Shown piece after piece: positions 1 through 10,689 of a DNA stretch of 64,000 nt. A program made the translations under genes and the position numbers. Positions within the stretch are counted from its first letter, which is position 1. Each line of letters starts with the position of its first letter. The notes under the pieces are model-generated. The model saw nothing but the letters and a program-made list of their open reading frames with translations. It had not been told where the DNA came from and ran no database searches. Source of the stretch: Gnetum montanum. Taxonomy: Eukaryota > Streptophyta > Gnetopsida > Gnetales > Gnetaceae. Location: positions 245,842-309,841 of the forward strand of contig MNCI01006084.1 in the NCBI GenBank assembly GCA_015680685.1, written 5' to 3'.

Positions 1-2
1 TT

Positions 3-501
3 GAAGGATACTCTGAGAAAGCAATTTTAAATGATGCTGTAAAGATTTTGTTTGACAGAGTTTCCTATTGGCCATACTACACTTGCCTCACTGAAATTAT
101 CGATGATGACATCATATTATTGTCTCTTTCCAAACTCACTCATCATGCTGGTAGCAAATTCAAGTATGTAATTAACAAAAACTTCATGCCCTTGCAATAC
201 CACCTTTATTAATGTAATTATAATGCTTTTACATTACCTTATTTTGGTATTTTTTTCACAACGGTAACATGAAATATATTGCTTAAATAATGTAGATGGG
301 CACTTGTAAAAGATGAAGCTATGTACAATAGAATGAAAGAGTATGTATGATCATCTGTTTTCATGTAAGGCAGATTTCCTTGTAGCTTAACTATTTACCA
401 ATTTTGAAGTTTAGCATGATAATCAGCATTGTTGCTTATGTTTCATGCAAATGATAGGTTGGAAGCTATTGTGCAGAGGATAATGGGGAAAAAGCTCATG
501 G
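3..501 (+). CDS. Partial host gene, three small exons, unidentified
   Basis: Three exons can be modelled: 3-163, 296-340 and 458-501. Donors are GTATGT at 164 and 341 and GTATTT at 502; acceptors are TAG at 293-295 and 455-457. The reading frame is kept across both introns: 2 nt plus 1 nt, then 2 nt plus 1 nt. The peptide is about 83 residues, beginning EGYSEKAILNDAVKILFDR, passing through WALVKDEAMYNRMKE and ending IVQRIMGKKLM. It has no stops and mixed amino acids, unlike the decayed transposons nearby. I do not recognise the family. The gene runs off the left edge. A possible last exon could start at 1791 after TCTAG and end at a TAG near 1815, giving a short basic tail, but this is weak. 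Confidence 0.5.
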
Positions 502-551
502 GTATTTTAACTAAAACTTGGTCTATGTGTGTTTTTCACCCATGCATGTAA

Positions 552-1660
552 AGATAGATTTTGATTTCCTTTCTAATGTATTTTTACCAAATAAATTAGT
601 ATTTAAGGAATTGGAATCCATGTCCAAATAAATATCATCTTAAGGAAATAATTGAAATTTGATTAGTAACAATCCATTCCAAAAGATATAGAAGGAAAAA
701 TAAGAGAAAGCTATAAAACAAAGATTAGAATGTAAACTTAAAATTTGAAAGTTTTACAAATTAAAACAAGGAACAAGAATAAGAATTAAAAGTCTTATAA
801 ATTAAACACACACAAAAAAAAAAAGAATTAAAAAGATTGGAAGACAAATATGAAAATAATTTATGAAAAAATAGATATAGGGCATAGATAGATTTAATTT
901 CCTTTTTAATGTATTTTTACTAAATAAATTAGGATTTCTTTTCTATACATGTGACATTTAAGGAATTGGAATTCATATCTAAATAAATATCACCTTAAGG
1001 AAATAATTGAAATTTGATTAGTAACAATCCATTCCAAAATTCCAAAAGATATAGTAGGAAAAATAAGAGAAAACAGTAAAACAAAGATTAGATTGTAAAC
1101 TCAAGAATTAAAAATTTTACAAATTAAAGACAAAGAACAAGAATTAAACTCAAGAATTAAAATTTTTACAAATTAAAAACAAAAAACAAGAATTAGAAAT
1201 ATTGGAAGACGAATATGAAAATAATTTATGAAAAAATAGAAATGTGCACATAGATAGATTTGATTTCTTTTCTAATGTATTTTTACTAAATAAATTAGGA
1301 TTTATTTTCTATACATGTGATATTTAAGGAATTGGAATTCATGTTTAAATAAATATCATCATAAGGAAATAATTGAAATTTGATTAGTAACAATTCATTC
1401 CAAAAGATATAGCAGAAAAAATAAGAGAAAGCAATAAAACAAAATTAGATTGTAAACTCAAGAATTAAAATTTTTACAAATTAAAGACAAAGAACAAGAA
1501 TTAAAAGTTTACAAATTAAAGACAAAGAACAAGAATTAGAAACATTGGAAGACGAAAAATTAAAATTTTTACAAATTAAAGAAAAAGAACAAGGATTAGA
1601 AACATTGGAAGATGAATATGAAAATAATTTATGAACAAATAGAAATTTGAAAATTTACTA
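552..1660. repeat. Tandem repeat, three units of about 334-400 bp
   Basis: A unit beginning AGATAGATTT.GATTT recurs at 552, 886 and 1252 (spacings 334 and 366). Each contains the same landmarks: TTTTTAC.AAATAAATTAG, AAGGAATTGGAAT, AAGGAAATAATTGAAATTTG and CCATTCCAAAAGATATAG. The third unit is lengthened by internal copies of ACAAATTAAAGACAAAGAACAAGAATTA near 1470-1610. It is very AT-rich and non-coding. If the upstream exon model is right, it lies in an intron or just downstream of the gene. Confidence 0.8.
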
Positions 1661-1821
1661 TAGGAAAGATAGAAAGTCTAAAGAACCAAGATTTTGAGCA
1701 CTCACCATGTTATAGGTTTGTAGGTTAATCGATTTGTTGTGAGCTTAACTTTCTTCCCTTTGATTATGCATAATTATTCTTATAGTCTAGGGAGAAAGAT
1801 TAGCTTCAAAAATCATTAGCT

Positions 1822-1998
1822 ATGATGAGTGAGGAGTTCCCATCAAAATATGGAACACAAGATAATGATAGTTCTTGCATGTATTTTGATGATTTGACCA
1901 ACAATAGATGCCAAGATAAAGATCACTATCGATTTATGACATATGTGCCATCATTGATTTTCAATCCACTTACAAATTGGATAGAAGTTATCAACTAA
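1822..1998 (+). other. Short open frame, 58 residues, unidentified
   Basis: This frame starts at an ATG and encodes an acidic then mixed peptide (MMSEEFPSKYGTQDNDSSC at its start) ending at TAA. It is the only coding-looking stretch between the left-edge exons and RLG-1. It overlaps the start of the following tandem repeat, and no splice junction joins it convincingly to the upstream exons. It may be chance. Confidence 0.15.
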
Positions 1999-2235
1999 AC
2001 ATGTCTATTGCTTTGAATAAATGATTCCATTTACATCAATGAAAATTTCAGTTGTCCACTTGCAAATTGGATAGCTGTTTTCAATCAAACATGTCTATTT
2101 CTTTGAATAAATGATACCATTTACATCAATGAGAAGCCATGGTTGTGGGGCCCATTCCTGAACATGTTTATATCTTTGAATCAATGATGTCATTTACATC
2201 AATGAAAAGTCATGGTTGTGGGGCCTATCCATATG
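1963..2235. repeat. Imperfect tandem repeat, units of about 73-90 bp
   Basis: The motif AACATGTCTATT.CTTTGAAT followed by CATTTACATCAATGA recurs at 1998, 2088 and 2161 (spacings 90 and 73). The segment CCACTTGCAAATTGGATAG also appears twice, near 1967 and 2056. A 114-aa open frame on + at 2139-2483 runs through the end of the array and looks like a by-product. The stretch from 2236 to 2609 is AT-rich and I see nothing else in it. Confidence 0.7.
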
Positions 2236-2609
2236 TACAATTACACTTAGTTGTGTTTGTATGCCTATGTAGATGTACAATCAAACTTGCTACATTGAGA
2301 ATTTATATAATACCAAAAAAAAAAAACTATTCCAAAGATGCCAGAAGAAAAAAAAAACACTATGCAAGGACATCCATGATGTTTTTCTTCTATATCCATT
2401 ACAAATTTGTAACGTGTAATGAAAACTTGTGTTTGTGGGCCTACCCATATTTTTTTATAATCAAAGTGTCTCCACACAACTGAAGTGTTACTAAACACAT
2501 AAAATTAATACTTTGTATAATACAAACAAACATATTCTAAGTTGGCAAAATAAAACTAATGAGTGTGGAAGGACACACTTAGCCCTGTAATATGCCTCAT
2601 TTCCCTTGG

Positions 2610-2958
2610 TAAATAATTTTGTATGTGTGGTTTTCCTATCATTTTCTCAAGGACTTTTAATTCAGTATGGGGCATGGATTTGACAAAGATGCACTATAAA
2701 TAGTTTTCTTGGTATAGCATGCCATGCTTTAGTTATCATAATAATTAATAAAAGATGTTACAATATTGAAAGTGGATATTGTCTAATTAGTTATCAATGT
2801 TATTTTGATGTCATTTGTTTCATGCTTAAAGATAATTTGGTTAGTAGTGAATGTGATCGATTGACTTGATTTTACCTAAATAATTTTCTATGTGTATGGT
2901 TTTCTTATTATTTTCTCAAGGAATTTTAATTTTATATGGGACATGGATTTGACAAAGC
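2610..2958. repeat. 267-bp tandem duplication, second copy interrupted by RLG-1
   Basis: Unit 1 is 2610-2876 and begins TAAATAATTTTGTATGTG. Unit 2 begins with the same sequence at 2877, runs to 2958 and resumes after RLG-1 at 14294-14490. Both units share TTTTCTCAAGGA.TTTTAATT, CATGGATTTGACAAAG, then CTATAAATAGTTTTCTTGG and AAAGTGGATATTGTCTAAT. The second copy is split exactly where RLG-1 is flanked by its 5-bp target duplication. Confidence 0.85.
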
Positions 2959-3426
2959 TGATAATGTCAAATTTCGTAATAGTGCAATATTGTAACTATG
3001 ATTTCATATCAACGATATCATAGCTAGGATGTCGTAGCTCATTCTATGTCATCATTGATGTGATGTCTTAGGATCTATGTAGCCCTATAAATAACAACAC
3101 TTGGGCACATAATTGATAACTTTTTATTCCACCCTTAGTGAAACTCTTGTAGTTTGTTTCCATAGTTTTAGTGATAGAGTGAATGCATGTAGTGTGGTGT
3201 TAAGCAGTTGTTTGAAATATTTATTCGAGTGAATTATACTTGGATATAATTCATGAACAACAATAAAGATCAAGATTAATTTTCATCATTGTAGCATCCA
3301 CTTGGTTTTCTTCATGTGTACTTAGAATAATTTTCTTGTTTTCTTAGTTAATCATTTACATTCAATCACTTTATTTTACATGTCATTAGTAAGCAGAATG
3401 GATACGACTAACTTCAAGTACTAAGT
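2959..3426 (+). repeat. RLG-1 5' LTR, 3' part deleted
   Basis: It starts TGATAATGTC and aligns with the 3' LTR from 13410 up to the shared CTAAGT near 3426, after which the two diverge. The retained part includes a promoter-like TATAAATA at 3086-3093. About 410 bp of the LTR 3' part, plus the primer binding site, are missing, and the sequence goes straight into a gag leader. Confidence 0.85.
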
Positions 3427-3583
3427 TTTAGATACACCAAGAAGAGAGGCATAAGATCCTAAACACAAGCAGGGCTCAAGGCCTAGAATTTCTATAGGAT
3501 TACAAAGAGATGAATTCTAGAGTCATAGAAGGAGAACTAGTTAGTATCGTTCTCAAACTACTTCATCTTCCTCATGATCATCA

Positions 3584-5300
3584 TTGAACTTTGACAAAAG
3601 GAAACAAATGTTTAAAAATCATGACAAGAAGAGACATCATGCTCATGATAGACATGAGAATTATCAAAGGCATCTTGATGAAGAAGATGATGAGTATGAA
3701 CCACGAAGAGACATGAATAGATGTGAAAAGAGAGTGTGTGATATGAGTACCAAAGGGAACTACAACAAAGCATACGAATCCTATGACCATGAAGAGCCCT
3801 TATTGGCTACTGGTAGCATGATCAAAATTAGGGAAGCAGTGTACATTCCAACCAGGCATGTGAGGGATAGTCGCATCAAGTGACTTGATATGAATAATAT
3901 TCCTAAGTTTGAAGGGGGATATAATGCAAATCCACAACATCACCTTCAAGCGTTTCACAATGCTTCTATCCTATAGAATATTGAAAGTGAGTGGCAAAAG
4001 CTCAAGTTGTTTCCTAGGATACTCATTAAAGAGGCAAAAAGCTAGTATAGGTCATTGGAACCTCAATTAATCAAAATGTGGAGTACCATGCTTGCACTTT
4101 TACATGACAAATACCAAACTTACTCTAGGATGTCCAATCTGAAAAATCAGATCTAGGGTTGGAAGCAAGGAATACACAAGTCCCTTGATGCAGTAATGGG
4201 TAGATACTACTTTCTTTTGCATATATGCCTAGGCCATGGATTTTCCCAAAGGGAGCAGCTTAGGCACATTGTTAATGGGTTGAGGAATAAAAAAAGAGAA
4301 ACCCTTGGGGTCTATGCCCAAGGAAGACTATCAAAGATGATTGCCCATTGAATCTAGAGGCTAATTGATCAAGTGGAGAAGAAGGAAGGTAAGTTGAAAA
4401 AGAGAAAATCAGCTAAGGAATATAATTGAGATTCATCTATCACAAAAAGAGACTTATGAATATGTGATAAGAAAAAGGAAGAAACCTTGGAAGAGGTGAT
4501 CTAGAAGAAAACTCTACCAATTCAAAAATCTATCAGTGATATAGCGACTAAGGTAGAAAAGATGTGGAACTTGGTGGATGAAAAATTTGCTACAGCTTTG
4601 AAAATTATAGAAGAAAGAACCAAAAAAACCTTTAACAATGGCAAGGAGAAGAAAAATAAAAGAGACTATCAACATGAACACTATAAACAAAAAGGAAAAG
4701 TTGCTTCCATGGAAGAATATACTGACTCAAGCTCAAAGGATAAGGAAGGATGTAAAGTGTGCTAGTAAAAACATCCTAAGGGAGGTTATCCAGTGATGAC
4801 ACACTTGTAAGAATTAGAGGCATATGTGCTTAATCCAAGATTCATCAGAAAGAAAATGCCAAAAAGGTTACTTTACCCTCAAGGTAACTATAGATAGACC
4901 TTCCAACCAACCTATTATCCAAGTGGAGCTTATCCACAACCACAGAAGTAATATGAGTAATAGTGGCAACAACTACAAGCATGGGCAATGCCACCACCAA
5001 GGCAATAGTATCCATATCAGTAGCTAGACCCTTATGCATATTTTGTATAGTGTTCGATATCTCTAGGAAATGCAACAGTTCACACTTCTCAATATTATCC
5101 ACTTGAGTACTTTAGACCTACAACTCCAAGAATGGATTCTACTTCATATGTACATCAAATAGTAACTGGTTCATTAAGTCATCCTCCCAATCCTCTACTA
5201 CTAGCGCCACCACCTATAATGCAAGGTAAGTTACTATCACAACCATAATAAAAGAATGTGATGAGGGCATTGAACATGTAGGAGGAAGTAATTATGAATT
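3584..5300 (+). pseudogene. RLG-1 gag pseudogene
   Basis: This is the capsid/nucleocapsid region. An open frame at 3584-3883 gives a charged His/Asp/Arg-rich N-terminal part. It is followed by the conserved gag core IPKFEGGYNANPQ near 3900 and by LLHICLGHGFSQ near 4220. A zinc-knuckle-like GCKVC...HPKGG lies near 4747-4790. From 4870 to 5245 a Pro/Gln/Tyr-rich tail matches the gag tails of RLG-2 and RLG-3. Many TAG codons sit where the related copies have Gln. The full-length gag is broken by these stops and by frame changes. Confidence 0.75.
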
Positions 5301-5315
5301 AACCTTAATCTAGGA

Positions 5316-5960
5316 AATGACCGTTCTTTTGAATGATTCAAGAAAAGGCTCAAAGGATGGGGATCCCATTTACTTCATCCTCATCCACACTCACTCTTTC
5401 AAGAATCACTAACCTTCCATCATCTTCTAATGCAAAATTAATAATTATCATGCTAACTCATACCATCATGCACTGGATAATGGTAGGAGCACTTCCTCAA
5501 AAAAGAACAAACCTAGGAAGTCCCTTGGTGTACCTCCAAATAGTAGGTCATAAATCATGTAAGGCTCTACTTGATTTTGGATTAGGGGTAAACTTGATAT
5601 CATAGGACATGTATAAGGCCTAGAATCTTCCACCATTAAAGAAAAGTAACATTCATCTAGAGCTTGCAGACTAGTCGATCATAGTTCCATTATGACAAGT
5701 AGATGATACTATCACTACCATAAGTGGATGGTCTTATACTATTGATTTCATAATCACTCATGTGGGTAAAAAAAAGGGAGAGTTTCCTATTATTATGGCA
5801 AGAGCTTGGCTTAGCACTATGGATGCTAAGCTTAGAATTAGAAACTTGTGCTTGGAAATTTCCAAGTAAGATAAAGTTGACATCATTCAATGGCACAAAA
5901 TTTCATGTATCACATACAATGGTAATGAATGCAACATAGCATGCAAAAGATGTGTTGAAG
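5316..5960 (+). pseudogene. RLG-1 retropepsin-like protease pseudogene
   Basis: A retroviral-type aspartic protease would cleave the gag-pol polyprotein. The active-site region is visible as ALLDFGLGVNLIS at about 5560-5602; the RLG-3 copy has LLDSGSRVNLIS here, so this copy has lost the Ser next to the catalytic Asp. The C-terminal landmark GEFPIIMARAWLST follows at about 5779-5820 (GR in other copies). In-frame TAA and TAG stops separate the segments. Confidence 0.7.
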
Positions 5961-6439
5961 AAATATTTGTGCAAAGAAGCTTGTATGCAGAAATAAGAAG
6001 GCATCTAATGATTGGTCACTGATGAAGAAATAGAATAAAAAATATACATGGAACCAACATCTTAAGTTGTAAGAACCTATGTGGAAGAAACAGACAAGCT
6101 AGAGCAATTAAGAAGAAGACACCCTTATCTATATTCAGGCCAAGAATAAGAAATTAAATGGGTATAGCTCAAGATCTCAAATAAAGTGGAATCAAAATTG
6201 TTCAAGTTAAAGGGCCTACCAGTAGCACCAGAATATGCTATCTAGAACAATAAGAAGCCAATCATCATCAACACCAACCTACATAAAAGTATGATAAAAA
6301 GAGATTATTGAAAGTGGTCAAAAAATGATGAATGACATTTGCCTAGTCTTATGACAAAATAATAGGCATTGATCCTTGAATTTATTGACATCGGATATAC
6401 ACAAATCTAGCTATTAAACCATGATGCCAACCATAGAGA

Positions 6440-7200
6440 AGGCTAAATCCTACGATTAAGGAAGTAGTAAAGCAAGAGTTGGAAAAGTTACTAAAGGTGG
6501 GATTCAATTATCCCATTGTAGACAATGAATGAGTCAATCCTTTGGTAATTGTTCCAAAGAAGGGGGGCAAGTGGAGAGTGTGTATTAATTTTTAATTATT
6601 GAATTTTGCAATGTTCAAGGATCACTTTCCTTTGTCATTTGTTGACCAAATTCTAGATACTATCACAAGAAACTAGTACTATAGTTTTCTTGATGGATAT
6701 AACATATATAAATAGATCCACATTGCACTAGAAGACTAAGAAAAGACAACATTTATGAATTTGTAGGGAATGTTTTCTTACAAGAAAATTTCTTTCAGTC
6801 TTTGCAATGCATCTACTAACTTTCAAAGACTAGTACTCAGCATCTTCCAAAAATAAATAGGTAATGGCATTGAGGTATTTATCAATGATTTTTCAATTTA
6901 TGGGCTAGACTTCAAACAAGCACTAGACTATTTAGAGCAAGTACTAAAAAGATGTGTAGAGATAAATCTAAAGCTCAATTGGAAAAAAAAAGCCATCTAA
7001 TTATCCAATATGGGATCATGCTAGGACATAAAGTTTCATAGAAAGGACTTGAGATAGATTTTGAGAAGATCAGAGTCATACAGAACATCACCCAAAGGCC
7101 ACAAACTTTCAAATATGTTAGATCATTTCTAGATCACATCTGACATTATAGAAGGTTTATAGAGAATTTTTCAAAAATTTCAAAAAAATGTTGGTAGAAC
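6440..7200 (+). pseudogene. RLG-1 reverse transcriptase pseudogene
   Basis: Fingers and palm landmarks are visible in order: IVPKKGGKWRVCINF near 6548, then SFLDGY (first catalytic Asp) near 6690, then FINDFSIYG near 6882. The last corresponds to the F.DD box and has the first Asp changed to Asn. CVEINLKLNW follows near 6955. At least four TAG or TAA stops interrupt it, and the frame changes after about 7000. It is non-functional. Confidence 0.8.
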
Positions 7201-7209
7201 TAACTAAGA

Positions 7210-7680
7210 ATGATGCATCATTTTAATGGATAGAATCACATGAATAGGTGTTTGAGACTTTAAAATAGAAGTTAATTGAAATACCAATCCTCTGAGCTCT
7301 AGATTGGTCTAAGCCTTTTCATATCATGACATATGCTTCAAATTATGCAATAGGTGTAGTACTAACATAGCTGAATGACCAGAAAAGGCCATATTACATA
7401 GCTCACAGAAGCATCACAAGAGCATAGCTCAATTACACCACCATAAAGAAGGAGCTTATGATAGTGGTGTGCATACTAGAAAAGTTAAAACACTATGTGC
7501 ACAAGTATCCAATTTATGTGCATAAAGATCATAGTACCATTTAATTGCTAATGAATAAATCATTAGTAAGTCGTAGGGTGATCAGATAGCTCATCATTTT
7601 ACAAAGATTTGACATTACCATGATTAACAAGAAAGGCACAAAAATGTAGTAGCAGATCACTTGTTGAGGTTGAGATGGAA
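7210..7680 (+). pseudogene. RLG-1 RNase H pseudogene
   Basis: The segment follows RT directly and shows KPFHIMTYASNYAIGVVLT near 7315, where the usual catalytic Asp of MTDAS is Tyr. KKELMIVVCILEKLKHY follows near 7447, with the catalytic Glu retained, then VHKDHSTI. Several TAG stops are present. It degrades the RNA strand of the hybrid in an intact element. Confidence 0.7.
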
Positions 7681-7689
7681 ACCATAGGA

Positions 7690-8243
7690 CCAAGAAGAAC
7701 CATTGTCAAATCAATTCCTTAATGAAAACTTGTTCACGAAGATAATAATGGTTGTTAACTCAATAGAGAAGTCATGGATAGCTAATTACATAATTTCCTT
7801 AACCACATAAGAGCTTCCTGTTGAATGGAGTAAGAAACAAAAAGAGTAATTCCTTCATAAAGTCAAAAGATATATGGAGATAAATGGGAATCTTTACAAG
7901 ATTTGCACTAATGGATTAATCCAATGGTGTGTACCAGAAGGTATTCAACAAAGGGTCCTATAGGATGCACATGAAGGACCATGTGGTGGTCATTATGATG
8001 GATGTAGGATAACACTTAAACTAATGATGGCAAACTACTTTTGGCCTACCATATTTCGGGATGCCCATAACTTCACTTAGTCCTATGAACAATGCTAGTG
8101 AGTTGAAGGAATAACAGCTAGAAATGAAAGGCCACAATAGTGAATACAACCATTAGAACCATTTGATATATGGGGAATTGACTTCATGGGATCCATCATG
8201 CCAATGTCAAAAGAGAAAGCCTACATCATAATGGGGGTGTCTC
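7690..8243 (+). pseudogene. RLG-1 integrase pseudogene, truncated
   Basis: The N-terminal zinc-binding region is recognisable: AHEGPCGGHYDG near 7970, then ANYFWPTIFRDAHNF near 8030 and the Cys pair near 8085. The start of the catalytic core follows as PLEPFDIWGIDFMGS near 8154 (first catalytic Asp). It stops abruptly after KAYIIMG at 8243. The rest of the core, including the second Asp and the Glu, is absent. The junction carries TGGGGGTGTC twice, near 8230 and 8254. Confidence 0.75.
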
Positions 8244-8253
8244 AATCATAGTC

Positions 8254-10400
8254 ATGGGGGTGTCGATTGTGACACATAGGTACATACTAAAGTATTCATT
8301 TTCTTATTACTTTTCATATTTTCTTAATACATTTTCCTATACTTTCATATTTTCTAATTTCTTAATAATTTCTTTGACATTTTCCAATTTTTTGCCACTT
8401 TTTTCATTCTTACTATATTTTGAATTTTGGATATGTTTTACAGTTTTTCTACGCTTTTTCGTTACTTCACTTGTACATATTTTTAGCAATTTTCAATAAA
8501 ATACATGGAATAAAGTAGGATGTAGTCCCAATAAGGTGTAGATTACCCTATATTATCAATCATAAGGGACTGATTACCTATATAGTGAGACCACAATATC
8601 CATCCACCCATTTCAACAATAAGAGGTCCTTACCATGGCCATAATGATATTTTTCTCACAATAAAATGAAGAATAAACCTATGATCATTATGCTTGGACA
8701 AAAAAGTGAATAACCAAGTGGAAATGACATAGGTGTGACATCAAGGGAACTTGTGGATTCTCTAGGATTATGGATATGAGTTCTACCTTATTGGAAAAAA
8801 TGTATTATTCTCCTGAGTTCTAACAAAAAATTGGAAGACTACAATAAGTGTTGTCTCACCATGTCACTAGAAAGACATGTTATTGAAGCCTAAAGGTAGT
8901 CCTATAGTAAGGTTAACATAGTAAAATAAAATAGAAAGCACAAAATAAAATTCCTAGGGGTCCCATTGGAAAGACATGTTCTCCATGCCTGAAGGTAGGT
9001 GGCTTCTTAGAAATTTAAAAATATAATAATGTGCTACTAATAAAACTCCTTCCTTGAACAACATTACTAAGTGGTAATACTCTTTGCAATAGTGGTAGTC
9101 TTATGGTTGTGAACCTTGGAGATGAAACAATGTGATGTCACTGGAAAGTGGTTTGGACTTGGTTTGAATCCTAGATAGAAAGGCTAATGATTACTTTAAC
9201 CACAAATTACACACAAGAATTTATTATGCCTATAGTAAGATACCTCACGTCCCAATTTCAGCAACCTCTTCTACTATCCATTTGCCTCACTATATATTTA
9301 ATCATAATTTTATGATTTTATATAATATAGTGTTATTTTCCCAATTTGGTAATACTAACATGTGTGTTTTGCTAAATAGGTATGTCTTACATTCAACTCT
9401 TTGAGTGCCTATGAATACTTTTAGGCATGGTTATATAAGGGCAATAAGGGCTAAAGCCTACTTTGGGAAGGACCCACTTGTATAACTGTTGTATCGCATA
9501 CTTGACAAGAAATCCACATCATTTTATGCCTTCCAAAATAATAAAGACTCAATAAATACTTTCCATACCATCCTAGAAGTTTTTTGATAATTTATAATAT
9601 TTAATCCATCTCATATCAACTTAATAATCTTTTGTTACTCAAAATTATTTTCTTAAGACTTTGAAAGCCATATTTTTGAATTCTAAGCATCATCAATGAT
9701 CAATGAATTCTAATCTCTATGTCTTTCATATCATCCAATTGACTCATTTTTTTCATTTGAAATTTCTTAAAAATCAAAAATCAAAATTTTTTTGGTGGTG
9801 ACATTGTAGCTATGATGTCGCATTGCCTACGATGTCGTGCATATAAACATACAATATATATGTGTAGGAGTTAGCAAAATTTTCATTGCATCATTTTGCA
9901 ACAATAGGAGTTTTTAAAGTTTTTCTTTATGGTTTGGCAATCTAACTTTCCAAAGCCATAACTTCCTTACCATAGCTTCAATTTGCAAACTTCTTGAATC
10001 CTATTGATCCCAAAGCATTCAACTTAGTCATTCGGGGGGGGGGGTGGGTCGGTCTGCCGAGGCTAGGAAGAGATTAGTGCACATACATCCAAGAAATTCA
10101 AGCCAAAATTTTTGAACACTTGGAAGACATTATCAAGGGTAAGTATAGAAGAGTAATAAGAATGTTACACCTAACTAACCAAAGTTTAGCTAAAGAACTT
10201 AACCAAACCTTCTAGAAAATCATATTAACCAAGCAAGGATATAATAAATGAGAAAATGATAACTAGGGAAGGTCATAATAATAAGGAATATAACACTTGG
10301 GGATTTCTTTTTGAAATTTTTTCTAAGTTTGTAATCATAATAAGGTAAGGACTTAATCTAACTGAGAGTGAGAGAAGGATTATGAACCATTAAAAATTAA
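8254..10400 (+). other. RLG-1 non-coding block between pol and the extra ORF
   Basis: It begins T-rich (8280-8480) and shares scattered landmarks with RLG-2 at 34020-35700 and with RLG-3 and RLG-4 on the other strand, for example GAAAGACATGTT next to CCTGAAGGTAG (twice here, near 8870 and 8972). I find no convincing gene. An 81-aa open frame at 8254-8499 is a low-complexity Phe/Tyr/Ser product of the T-rich tract. An 11-base G run at 10034-10044 is out of character with its surroundings. Confidence 0.5.
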
Positions 10401-10689
10401 TAAGAATATTTTAATAATCCCAAGCTCTTATGGATCGTAGATGGTCCCAAAGAGACCTGCCTTTGAAGGACCTTCCCAACAAGATGATAAGATATCAAGA
10501 GGTTGTAGAAGAGGCCAAATAAGAGAACAAAATCCCCAAGATGAACATGCAAAGTAGGAGGCACAATCATTCACCATCCACCAGTTAAATCCTACTACTA
10601 AACACTATGCACAAGAAGAAGTGGAGATCTTGCCAACACCAAAGTAGGGGCAACATCTCACATTGTCCAACAAATGTCTATAAGCCATC

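Noticed and set aside
2139-2498. 114-aa (+) and 77-aa (-) frames
   Set aside because: They overlap each other and a tandem repeat, with homopolymer-encoded Lys and Phe runs.
8241-8262. Polypurine-tract-like CATGGGGGTG followed by TCGATTGTG, a possible nested LTR start
   Set aside because: No TG...CA LTR follows and no second copy is present; it coincides with the integrase deletion junction.
8254-8499. 81-aa Phe/Tyr-rich hydrophobic frame as a membrane protein
   Set aside because: Low-complexity product of a T-rich tract that is equally T-rich but closed in RLG-2.
9785-9990. Possible extra solo LTR (CGATGTCGTGCATATAAAC promoter-like)
   Set aside because: No paired copy, no clear TG...CA ends and no target duplication.
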